Part shown: piece by piece, positions 1 to 8,334 of the stretch | Layout of the letters: each line of letters begins with the position of its first letter | Position numbering within the stretch: the stretch's first letter is position 1 | From: Paraphysoderma sedebokerense | Lineage: Eukaryota; Blastocladiomycota; Physodermatomycetes; Physodermatales; Physodermataceae | Direction of reading: 5' to 3' | DNA length: 11,864 nucleotides | Assembly: GCA_025602915.1 (NCBI GenBank) | Contig: JAHLJZ010000187.1 | Coordinates: 1-11,864, forward strand | Program-made: the position numbers and the translations under genes | The notes under the pieces: model-generated | Seen by the model: the letters and a program-made list of their open reading frames with translations, nothing else | The model's database searches: none | What the model was told of the DNA's origin: nothing

Positions 1-59
1 CAATCATCAACGAGTGTCTCCCGACTGTAGTCGAGCAACAGAAAAAAGTTTAATCATCA

Positions 60-86
60 ATGAACTTGTCTTTGAAAGGTCTTTGA
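60..86 (+). other. Possible upstream ORF before the CUE-domain gene
   Basis: An ATG at 60 opens an eight-codon frame that closes with TGA at 84-86, 31 bp before the main ATG. The sequence TATATTTTCAG at 97-107 also looks like a 3' splice site, so this stretch may be 5' UTR or partly a UTR intron. It would matter only if the transcript begins left of position 60, which the sequence cannot show. Confidence 0.25.
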
Positions 87-117
87 AACACCTCGATATA
101 TTTTCAGGAAACTAAAA

Positions 118-861
118 ATGTCAAGCGAAAGTATACCACGGGAATTAACAGAACAAGAAATCAAGGACCGTCAAGACTTATTCTCTTTCAAATCCTCCAA
201 TCCATCGATATCGAAGCGTCCGGTTACGAATTCGAATAACTCCTTATCCAAATTAACTTCAACTAGCACCTCCTCATTGAATAAATCTAGACCGCAGCTC
301 AATAATCACATACCGACGAATACTACACATGCCTCCACTTACACTGTCCCGTCGTCCCCGCCACCGGATTATTTCGATCCACTTGAATTAACCAAAGACC
401 TGCATATTACTCGTCTTGAAGGAACTGTAACCGAAAATGATACAGCGAATCCTGCGTTTCAAATACTTCTGTCAATGTTGTTCCCGGACGTTGATACGGA
501 TATGATGAACTCAATGCTGGAATCATTTTCAAATTCGTTGCCAGAGACGATAGACTATTGTTTAAAATATCCAGATACTTTCCCGATCGATTCAACCGCG
601 TACAATGCATATTTAGCATCAGTAGGACAGAAAAATGAAGGCTTAGATGCAAGAGAAGTAATAGAGGGTACAGTTGTTAGTTTGATATGTAAGCGAGACG
701 AGTACAAAGATGTGCCAAGGGATGTAGTAAGGGGAGTTGTAAACGCGATGGAAGGGAAACTGGATAAAGTCGATGAGTACTTAATGCGCTTGATGAAGGA
801 CGGAGTTTTCAAAGAAAAATCCGCAGAAACCAACGCAGACAATGTTGAAGATTTCTGTTAA
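118..861 (+). CDS. CUE-domain (ubiquitin-binding type) protein, 247 aa
   Basis: This is a single-exon gene. The ATG at 118 has an A at -3 and an in-frame TGA 45 bp upstream (73-75), which supports this start; TAA ends at 861. Residues 1-25 are charged, and 28-85 are Ser/Thr/Asn/Pro-rich and probably disordered. Residues 111-150 look like a CUE fold: NPAFQILLSMLFPDV carries an LFP version of the MFP signature, followed by a second helix and an amphipathic third helix ending in CL. CUE domains are three-helix ubiquitin-binding modules, so a role as a ubiquitin adaptor (trafficking, autophagy or ERAD) is inferred, not shown. Residues 186-226 have a similar helical pattern (DVPRDVVRGVVNAMEGK) and may be a second UBA/CUE-like unit. 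There are no membrane segments and no catalytic motif. The gene is convergent with the eS1 gene. The family call is fairly good; the cellular role is unknown. Confidence 0.75.
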   Translation: MSSESIPRELTEQEIKDRQDLFSFKSSNPSISKRPVTNSNNSLSKLTSTSTSSLNKSRPQLNNHIPTNTTHASTYTVPSSPPPDYFDPLELTKDLHITRLEGTVTENDTANPAFQILLSMLFPDVDTDMMNSMLESFSNSLPETIDYCLKYPDTFPIDSTAYNAYLASVGQKNEGLDAREVIEGTVVSLICKRDEYKDVPRDVVRGVVNAMEGKLDKVDEYLMRLMKDGVFKEKSAETNADNVEDFC

Positions 862-877
862 AGACACTGGGAAACTG

Positions 878-883
878 AATAAA
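878..883 (+). terminator. Poly(A) signal AATAAA for the CUE-domain gene
   Basis: A perfect AATAAA lies 17 bp after the stop codon of the CUE-domain gene, on the coding strand. Its position suits a eukaryotic cleavage and polyadenylation signal. Confidence 0.5.
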
Positions 884-996
884 CGATCTTACGTGATTTT
901 AAAACAAAATCACACTCGGAGAAGTAGATGCAAAAATTGCGGTCAAGTTTAACTGTATATGCAGTATGATTTTATTAGACATTCAAATTGAGGGGA

Positions 997-1002
997 TTTA
1001 TT
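997..1002 (-). terminator. Poly(A) signal AATAAA for the eS1 gene
   Basis: On the minus strand AATAAA reads 1002-997, about 50 bp beyond the eS1 stop; a second copy reads 976-971. The 190-bp gap 862-1051 thus holds the 3' ends of two convergent genes and nothing else I can see. The two 3' UTRs may overlap. Confidence 0.5.
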
Positions 1003-1051
1003 AAACTACACAGCCGTCATTCAGCGACCGATTAAGATATAACTAGATATC

Positions 1052-2500
1052 TTAGACGGAAGCAAGAACTTCGGGTTCTTTCCATTCAGCCTTTCGGTCG
1101 ACCTTGGCACCAGTTTCATCACCAGTATCAGCATGAAGTTCCATGAGTTTACCGACTATTAGAAGAAGAGGAACAGTTAGAAATCAGCTTCCAAAATCAT
1201 TAACGCAGAAATGCAACACATACGATCGAATTTAGGAGACTTAAGGATTTTGACTTTGCGGACATAGACGTTTTGGAGTGGGTAGATACCTTGAGTGGCT
1301 TTTTCGATGGAGCGGCCAATAACTTCAGGAACGCTATATGAGCAATTTCTGTTAGTTTGTTGATGCAATGACACGTCCTACAATATATACATACAATTTT
1401 TGTACCAATTCTTTCAAGTCACAGGAAGAAGCTTCTTTGGTCATGATTTCGAACATCTTCTTGCGGATTTGGCGGATCTGAGCAGATTGAGCGTATGTGG
1501 TCTTCTTCACTTGGTTGGGACGTCTCTTGGTGAAAGCAATGGTGAAGATACGGAGAAGATAGCCATCGGTAGTCTTAACATCGACATGGGCTTCGATGAG
1601 GGACTTTACAATTATTCGATACAACAATTAATATCAACTGCAACGAGGAAGTGAAGAAGACTCAAGTAGGCTACTTACTTGCCACTTCTTGACCAAAGAT
1701 CTTAGTTTGTCAGAGGTCATATCCATACCGTGGAAGTTGGTGAGACAGTTCTTTCCGGAGATTTCGTCACATCGGAGTCTGATTTTGCGGAAAGCTTGAT
1801 CTTCGGCATCTTTGTTAAGATCGGCCAATGAGACTTCGAAAACACGACCTCTGAGAGCATCGTTGGCGTTTTCTGTAGAAAGAAAGAAAAATTTCATCAA
1901 CCCCTGTTGCGCAATCGTTCCTCATTCGATGATAAAGAGTACATACTCAAACCCTGGGTACGGTTGACGAAAGTCTTACCGATGTTGCGGACTTCGAAGA
2001 CGGAGGGAGCCTTAACATCGTACCAGTCCTTGCGGGAGAAGGGGTCGACACTACAAACATCCACGCAATTCGTTTAGTTAAACCCATCATAGCGTCAACT
2101 CAATACAAATCTCAATATTTTAATACTCACATCTTCTTCTTGAGACCTTTTTTTCCTTTTGAAAGACGCCTAAGAGAAGTTGATTATGATACACATCGGT
2201 TCGTTAGTCAACGGTAACGGGATTCAACTCAAAACTCGGTGTTGGAAATTGAATATTTTGCTATTCGAGGATAGAAGATACTGAAGAGCAACGTCTTCTC
2301 ATATCGACAAAGAACCTATATTTATAAGTGCAAACAAAATACTCACTTGTTTTTACCAACTAAAAGGACAGATCAATGTCAGTTAATTGCATCATGAATC
2401 ATTCACGTCAGTAAGGCAAAAATGTATCCATCCATCCCAAATATATCCATCCATCAACATAACATCGGTATATGAGTAAACTAACAGACTTACCGGCCAT
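1052..2500 (-). CDS. RPS1: 40S ribosomal protein eS1 (RPS3A / yeast RPS1), 8 exons, 259 aa
   Basis: This is a structural protein of the small cytosolic ribosomal subunit. Exons, in transcription order: 2494-2500, 2347-2359, 2131-2169, 1947-2050, 1679-1872, 1395-1603, 1224-1333, 1052-1155. They total 780 nt, or 259 residues plus TAA, close to the usual 255-264. Phase is kept at every junction, and joining rebuilds family motifs: [15 protein letters not shown] at the N-terminus, [91 protein letters not shown], then SPKFDLGKLMELH and GDETGAK near the end. All introns are GT-AG (61-177 bp); the two longest flank the 13-nt exon. The ATG context (AAAATGG) is good. The 5' end is easily missed by automatic annotation because the first two coding exons supply only 20 nt. 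Identification is near certain; exon ends are manual but mutually constrained. Confidence 0.96.
2347..2359 (-). other. RPS1: 13-nt coding microexon (exon 2) of the eS1 gene
   Basis: On the minus strand CCTTTTAG precedes TTGGTAAAAACAA, which is followed by GTGAGT. Joined to ATGGCCG (2494-2500) and to the exon beginning at 2169, it spells MAVGKNKRLSKG, the expected start of eS1. Skipping it would shift the frame (13 is not a multiple of 3) and lose the conserved VGKNK residues. Confidence 0.9.
2425..2455. repeat. Two copies of TATCCATCCATC in eS1 intron 1
   Basis: The 12-mer TATCCATCCATC occurs at 2425-2436 and again at 2444-2455, seven bases apart; each copy contains two CCAT units. It lies in the middle of the 134-bp first intron of eS1. 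It looks like a small local duplication or microsatellite. Confidence 0.7.
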
Positions 2501-2617
2501 TTTGACGCTACTTTGATAGGCTTTTGCTACAAAAATATAAGCCGAAAAGAGGGATCTCTAATGTGGATTCGCTCCATCAAAAACCCCTCCAGCGCATAGC
2601 AACGTGGGTTGTTATTA

Positions 2618-2625
2618 CACGTGAC
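2618..2625 (-). promoter_or_regulatory. CACGTG (Cbf1/E-box-type) element upstream of eS1
   Basis: CACGTGAC sits 118 bp upstream of the eS1 ATG. Read toward the gene it is CAGTCACGTGT: a GTCACGTG site of the kind bound by Cbf1-like bHLH factors, overlapping CAGTCACG, one base from the CAGTCACA HomolD box of fission-yeast ribosomal protein promoters. The same 9-mer ACACGTGAC occurs upstream of the mitochondrial uS12 gene. The factor is inferred from the motif only. Confidence 0.5.
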
Positions 2626-3020
2626 TGCTACGATCGACACCGAAATTTGGAACTTGATCACCGCAATTGGAAATTTTAGCATTAAAACCGGGTGTTACAT
2701 TGCATCGAATAATCAATAAGTTGACAACCAGTAATCTCTCATTGCTTAGCAAAGATTATAATTCTTACAGTGAATCGAGTGGAAATAGTCATCATTCTCA
2801 TCAAGAAATATACAACTCAAATGAATTTAGACCGACCAATAAAAATACTTGAGGCCAACCAAATTGATAGTCAATTTTTATACAAAACATAATACCACAC
2901 AATCATTCTACCACGCGTATCTATAATTTACAAAGCACGATTTCTCAGCCTCTATATCATTACCACTAAACATCGTTATTCTACATTTGAAACCGTCATT
3001 TCCTACCTGCAACCTAAAAT
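2626..3020. other. Intergenic gap between RAD5 3' end and eS1 promoter
   Basis: This is AT-rich sequence between the RAD5 stop (3021) and the eS1 upstream element. It should hold the RAD5 3' UTR and distal eS1 promoter. The only plus-strand frame here (2667-2852) starts at TTG and resembles nothing I know. I see no perfect AATAAA for RAD5, no RNA gene and no repeat. Confidence 0.6.
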
Positions 3021-6000
3021 TTAGCCAAACAGAGTTTTTAAATCTTCCAACCTCTGTTTCTTTTGTTCTTCTTGACTCAACCCTACGCCATCGTCCAAAC
3101 CATTGACAGTATTCAATGCCATTTTCTTTGCTTGAATTGCCAGAATTTTTTCTTCAATCGAATTTTTTATAATGAATCTGTAAACATTGACTGGTCGCGT
3201 TTGACCGATTCGATGAACACGGTCGATAGCTTGTGCTTCGACTGTTAAGTTGCAAAGAGGCAGAGTTATATATCAGTTGTAACTAAAAGTATGTGATGTG
3301 AAACAAGCAATAACTCACCAGCAAAGTTGTACCATGGATCCAACAGAAAGACATTTTCGGCGCAAACCAAATTCAAACCCACACCCCCCGTTCTTAAACT
3401 GACCAATATTACAGTTATTGCGGGCTTCTCTTTAAAACAAGTTATACTATTTTCTCTTCTTTGTTGCGACATTCCACCATCTAGCCGGACAAACTTGATC
3501 CCATAAGATTTCAGAACAGGCTCAATTAAATCAAGAAATGAAGTGAATTGTGAAAAGACGACAGATTTGATAGTCGGCGATATGCTCCGCAGGCGGGTTA
3601 AATGGGAAACTAGAGCTTGTATTTTTGCAGAGGTAGATGAAGAGGATTGAATACTGATTGATGTTGTGCGGGATGTGGAGGAAACCGATGAGTTGGTGTC
3701 ATCGTCCATATCGTTCTCGTTATCATCGGCGGAATTGGTATTACTACTAGATCCGATAGGTTCATCACGTTGAATAATATCCATCAATTGACCTTCGGTC
3801 ACTGGTTTCCTGCAAACAGGGCAATCGGTTTGTTTCCCTTTCTCCTCAGTCTGTCGTAAGTATTCGATAATACAATCACGACATGTGATGTGTAGACAAG
3901 GAAGTAGGGTCTTGTTAACGATATCTTCGAAGCAGATAGGGCACTCCGAAGAGGTTTCAGACAACGATTCTTGAGTAAGAAGGTTCTGAAGGACCGTCGA
4001 AGCGTAGTTGGAGGTGGAAGACGATGATTCAATTTCACCAGCGTTGAATTTTTCAATTAACGAATTAAGTTCCGATGGTAAATCCTTATCTTCGGATGAT
4101 GCAGATCGACCTAGAACTAAATAGGGATGATCACAAGCTTGCCGCAGCCTTCAAGCGAAAATTAACCTACATGGCAATAAGAGAAAACAAATGTGGGGGG
4201 AGTACTTACCTAGTAAGTAGTTGAAAAATATGCATGTAATTATTCAGCAAAGTCCCGGCCGCAACAAAACTGTTGAATTTTGTTTTTGAATGACGATATA
4301 GTGCATTATCTAAATATTGAAGTCAAGCCTTAGATACCTGATAGCATTCTTGATCGACTGGTGTTGAAAGACTTACAAATATCAAACTCTGAATTCGAAA
4401 ATTCCAAGTACTCCACATTGATTGTTTTTGGTGGCAACTTTACTATCATCTCTCCATTCTTATCTCTCATATTTTTGGTTCTTCTTAACACAAGTTGTTG
4501 AATAACGGTTTGGACAGCTTCCAAAGCCCGCACATCCTTTCTTTCAAATGGTGTCGTGATGTTTGATTTCCAGAACGAGTATTGGGACCAAGGTGTATAT
4601 TGAAGGAAACGGACGAGGGAGTAAAGATCTAGAAACATCATTTGGGGAATAAATTAAGATTAGCAAATTCACAGCACAAATGAAAGATGAAATGTGGTAT
4701 AACCTTCTAATTTATTTTGAATCGGTGTACCAGTAATAGCCCAGCGGCATTGGGCGCTCAAGGAGTAGCATGCCTTCGCTTGCCTCGTCATTCGTGATTT
4801 TATAGTATGCGCCTAAGGTCAGTCACTAATTAATACGACCGTATTGTTTCATCAATATGCGAAGCATAATGTATACCAACCTCATCGAGGACGACCCTGA
4901 ACCAAGTTACGCTGTACAAGAGTGGGGTCTGTAATGTATTATTCGCGGCCAACTGGGCATATTCGGACGCTAGTACACCGTAAGTTGTAATTAGAATAGG
5001 AAGACGGCTACTTTCTGCATTGAAGTTGCTAGAAGTGGTTTGTCTGATCCACCTTTCTAAAACTGCTCGATTATAGCCATAGTACGTCTCCACATTAACC
5101 GTCTCTGGTTTAGAACCATGGATGCATTCTTGTTGCCATTGTGCAAGGAGAGACATCGGGCATATGATAAGGGTAGCACTGGAAAATGGAGCATTTTGCT
5201 GAGAATTCTTAGGAACGACACTGGTAGAGGCGGATGAAGGTGGTATCAGGTCAGGCGACGAAGGGAGAAATCGATTGGTGTGTATAAGTGAGAGCATTTC
5301 AATGGTTTTTCCCAGTCCCATTTCCTATTGAGAGACAGTTAGGAAGAGAATCACTGAATAAATAAACAGATAATAATGGAGAAAGTATAAACGTAAACCT
5401 ACATCAGCCAGGATACCTCCTCTACACTGCTCGGCAACCGATGGGTAAATCAAACTCAAACTTCCGTCAAATGGGTTAAACCAAAAGCTGTTTTCATTGA
5501 TGTCTTTATTTTTTTCGTGGTTTTCTGAAGGGAAAACGTATTGCTCCCAAAGAGGATGTAGATCAGTTGGTCTGTCCACGCAACCACTAGCATCCATTCT
5601 TGATTCCACGTCTTCTCGAGTAAACATCCAGTGGAGAGCTTGCTTCTGATACGGTCGAAGATCGTACTTCATTGTCGATGGAGGATCCATCTCGGGAATA
5701 TCAATTTCACGAGTCGTAGATTCGAGGATTCCGGTAACTTGAGACGACGAGACTTCATCTTCAACGAGAGATGTGTCTGTCTTAAAAATGTCTGATGTTG
5801 AAGATACTGACGATTTGCGTTTAGATTGCTGATGCGATGAAAGCGCAGAGCTCAAAGTTCCGTATTTAGGGTTCAAACTGATTGCTTCGAACAATTTTCT
5901 CAAAGCCATCAACCTGTCACTCTGCATTGTGTCTGCAATCTCTACATCCTGCTCAGGGTCAACTATCATGGTATTCTGAAAAGCATTTGGATGAATGTAG

Positions 6001-6806
6001 ACTTTCACTGATAATATGATATCGTCTCCAGTTGATAGTTTTTCAGGGACCTGTATAATCTTGCCTGTAAAGGACGCAAGTTTTTGATCTAATAACTTGG
6101 ACATCCAAACTGAATAATCTCGACTGAATCTTCCCCGTTCAAAACCACGAGAGTCGGTGAAACGAACAATTGTATTTTCTTTTGGAGCTCGGTGATTGAA
6201 GAAAAAGGTTTTCTTCTTAGCGCCAAAAGATGTTCCGGCTACAGTCGACCGTTCTATAATGACATCTTGATTCCATTTTAGAACATTGAGTCCTTTGGTC
6301 ATACTGTAAGCGACAGTGAGAAATTCCCCAAGAAATTGCGGCCCATTCGGCAGACTGGATACAGAAATTTGTCTTTTGTCCGATTTTGAAGACGAAGCTT
6401 GGGCAAAAATGGGTGGATTTGGCGGTTGTGTCGGAGTTACCATTCGATCAGAAGTGCATATAATCGGGGAACTATCAACCTGTATGATTGGACTCTCATA
6501 CTTTACTTTTGATACAGATTTTGGCGAACTCTCCAGTATTTCGTCAAAAAATAGATTGATTGCTGTTTGCATATTTCCCTTAGATCGAGAAAACAGATCT
6601 TGCGCTTGAATATCAGTCAGTGATGCCGATGTGAAGTCCTCTAGGTACTGTTTGAATTTCTGACATTCCTCAGACATATCGACAGAATCATCTTTGAGTG
6701 GGGAATCTAACTTTCGCTTTTTCGATGGATGAGATTCATCATTCGACAATTCGGCTGACTGTGTTGAAGTACTCGCCGGGCCGTCGGAGGTATGTGTTGT
6801 CATCAT
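3021..6806 (-). CDS. RAD5: RAD5/HLTF-type SNF2 ATPase and RING E3 ubiquitin ligase, 7 exons, 1119 aa
   Basis: Exons, in transcription order: 5403-6806, 4881-5324, 4704-4812, 4377-4628, 4210-4309, 3319-4148, 3021-3241 (introns 61-78 bp, all GT-AG). They total 3360 nt; yeast Rad5 is 1169 aa. Domains: basic NLS-like KKRK (29-32); UBA-like helices (about 50-90); HIRAN (about 157-275), which binds 3' DNA ends; SNF2 ATPase from about 381 with Walker A GLGKT (471-475) and DEAH (615-618, rebuilt across an intron); TGTPIQNKL; a complete C3HC4 RING (C839, C842, C854, H856, C859, C862, C879, C882); a Ser/Asp-rich linker; helicase C with SLRTGGVGLNL and QAIDRVHRIGQTRPV. Family members work in the nucleus, reverse stalled forks and polyubiquitinate PCNA with Mms2-Ubc13 in error-free post-replication repair. 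All catalytic motifs are present. The start is ATG 6806: the frame stays open upstream to 7061 but contains no ATG there. Confidence 0.96.
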
Positions 6807-7181
6807 AATTTGGTGAAAATCGACTGATAACGAGGGTATAATGAGCAGACTATACACAGATTGAGGAACTTCAATTAGCGCAAATGAGGGTATAATGCTC
6901 GAGAATGGATATATATATGGCGAGCCTACGATAATGAGTGCAAAGTGGACCGAATACGAATTGAAGCCAAAGAGGAACAGAGGAACGTAGAATGGCGGGA
7001 ACACGAACAAAGCAAAACAAGGAAAACGCAAGGAATATACGGAAGATGAATTGACATTCAATTACAACTGAAACTATTCAAACGTCGTCTAATACAATCT
7101 CTTTATTCCAATCAAAATAGTACCATTCTGATTTTCACTATATCTCTAAACTATCCTACAATATCATTACCTTCACTTTAT
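6807..7181 (-). promoter_or_regulatory. RAD5 upstream region / uS12m 3' UTR
   Basis: This 375-bp gap lies between two genes on the same strand. Read toward RAD5 it is partly pyrimidine-rich, which explains the long hydrophobic but ATG-less open frame preceding the RAD5 ATG. An AATAAA for the upstream uS12m gene lies at 7107-7102, so the RAD5 promoter is probably between about 6807 and 7100. No specific binding site is recognised. Confidence 0.4.
7102..7107 (-). terminator. Poly(A) signal AATAAA for uS12m
   Basis: AATAAA on the minus strand lies 75 bp beyond the uS12m stop codon, a normal spacing for a polyadenylation signal. Confidence 0.45.
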
Positions 7182-7775
7182 CTAGGCTGCTGCTTTCGGC
7201 TTCTTCGTTCCGTATTTACTTCGAGAATTCACCCTATTCGCTACACCCTGTAAATCTAGCGCTCCTCTCACTAATCTATACCTCACACCAGGTAAATCGG
7301 GCACTCTCCCTCCGCGAACCATCACTACACTGTGCTCCTGTAAATTGTGTCCTTCGCCCGGTATGTATGCAATAATTTCTTTTCCATTTGTCAGTTTCAC
7401 TTTAGCGACCTTACGAACAGCTGAATTCGGTTTCTTGGGAGAAGTGGTGTACACTTTAACACATACTCCTCGCTTAAATGGACATGCATCCAAAGCAGGA
7501 GATTTGGGTTTGCGTTGTTTGGGTTTACGAATGTTGCGAATGACTTGGTTCAACGTAGCCATAGATCGAGATGGAGTTGAAATGATAGATACTTTTGGAC
7601 TTGCGTATGTCAATAATGGCGAGCTGTATTTTAATGTGGTGTTGGAGTTAAAGATTGATCCTGTCGAGGTAAACGATGGTGCAGTTCTCATTGAAGAGAT
7701 TGACGTTATAGATCGGACGGAAAGGCACCGCCTCGTTATACTTGTGGTAAAAAGTGATTTAAATACTGGTATCAT
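7182..7775 (-). CDS. MRPS12: Mitochondrial small-subunit ribosomal protein uS12m, 197 aa
   Basis: This is a nucleus-encoded mitochondrial ribosomal protein and part of the decoding centre of the small subunit. It is a single exon. The first ATG in frame is at 7775 (A at -3); the frame extends upstream only through a TTG. Residues 1-71 are rich in Ser, Thr and Arg and lack acidic residues, as expected for a matrix-targeting presequence. From residue 72 ([10 protein letters not shown]) the bacterial-type S12 core follows: [19 protein letters not shown] (about 110-128, containing the conserved KKPNSA decoding loop), [12 protein letters not shown], then [14 protein letters not shown] (about 153-166), RGALD, and [12 protein letters not shown] at the C-terminus. 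E. coli S12 has RGGRVKDLPG; the Lys-to-Pro change in that loop is a variation I have not checked against other fungi. A three-codon uORF overlaps the start. Identification is very firm. Confidence 0.96.
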   Translation of the reverse strand: MIPVFKSLFTTSITRRCLSVRSITSISSMRTAPSFTSTGSIFNSNTTLKYSSPLLTYASPKVSIISTPSRSMATLNQVIRNIRKPKQRKPKSPALDACPFKRGVCVKVYTTSPKKPNSAVRKVAKVKLTNGKEIIAYIPGEGHNLQEHSVVMVRGGRVPDLPGVRYRLVRGALDLQGVANRVNSRSKYGTKKPKAAA

Positions 7776-7783
7776 TTTGTCAT
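7772..7783 (-). other. Three-codon uORF overlapping the uS12m start
   Basis: On the minus strand ATGACAAAATGA encodes Met-Thr-Lys-stop. Its TGA (7774-7772) overlaps the main ATG (7775-7773) in the ATGA arrangement that permits termination-reinitiation. Whether the transcript includes the upstream ATG is unknown. Confidence 0.4.
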
Positions 7784-7867
7784 TAGTCAACCTTATATCT
7801 GCGTCTGCTTGTACGTAATAATATCTGATCTGGACTAGCTAGAAGGCGGAAAATTTGTTTATCACGA

Positions 7868-7875
7868 CACGTGAC
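7868..7875 (-). promoter_or_regulatory. CACGTG (Cbf1/E-box-type) element upstream of uS12m
   Basis: CACGTGAC lies about 93 bp upstream of the uS12m ATG and in the same orientation as the copy upstream of eS1; read toward the gene it is GGTCACGTGT. I found no other CACGTG in the window. A bHLH factor of the Cbf1 type is the likeliest binder, inferred from the motif alone. Confidence 0.5.
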
Positions 7876-8334
7876 CCTCGAAATCTCAACGACAACCCTA
7901 CATCTCTCGGAGTACATTAATAGGCCAATATGACTATATGCACATATACATTGAATGAGACGGATTCTACCTCAATCAAACGGCAGAACTAATGATATAT
8001 TCATTATCACAAATATAAAATAGGACTCGGTAATGGACACAACGCGGTTAGATTTATTCCGAGGGTGACGAGATAACACCTTAATATGAAAGAACCAAGG
8101 ATGATCTCTTCTGCCCATGTCGTTTTTTTATGCACAATTACGATTTAGACATATAAAATGTAGCGCCGCTGTCGGTCGTTTAAAAACTGAAGATTTGGCA
8201 GTTATGATTTAAGAGATTAATCAAAATTCAGGAAAATAGCTGCTGATATAACAAAGAGGGGTTGTAATCAAATTTGTATACAAAATGTAAAAAGTTCCAT
8301 GGTTTCATATTTTCAGGCCAGCCTGCAAATTAAT
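7876..8334. other. Intergenic gap between uS12m promoter and receptor 3' end
   Basis: This stretch holds the distal uS12m upstream region and the 3' UTR of the receptor gene. AACCCTA at 7894-7900 resembles half of a telomere-repeat/Tbf1-type box, but one 7-mer is weak evidence. No perfect minus-strand AATAAA lies near the receptor stop (the nearest is at 8058-8053). I see no gene, RNA or repeat. Confidence 0.5.

Noticed and set aside
2360-2493. C/D-box snoRNA in eS1 intron 1
   Set aside because: TTGATGG and two CTGA motifs are present on the coding strand, but the C box deviates from RTGATGA, the terminal stem is only about 3 bp, box spacing is wrong, and the second CTGA is better explained as the branch site near the 3' splice site.
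2667-2852. 61-codon plus-strand frame between RAD5 and eS1
   Set aside because: It starts with TTG, has a low-complexity Ser/Asn tail, and lies in the expected promoter/3' UTR space.
3063-3248. Plus-strand frame opposite the last RAD5 exon
   Set aside because: It is antisense to the exon encoding helicase motif VI (DRVHRIGQ) and has no independent support.
6807-7061. In-frame hydrophobic N-terminal extension of RAD5
   Set aside because: The frame is open but its first codon at 7061 is TTG and there is no ATG before 6806. The sequence is pyrimidine-rich leader-like DNA, and the uS12m poly(A) signal lies just upstream.
7345-7818. 157-codon plus-strand frame opposite uS12m
   Set aside because: It is the antisense shadow of a strongly conserved ribosomal protein gene; its product resembles nothing.
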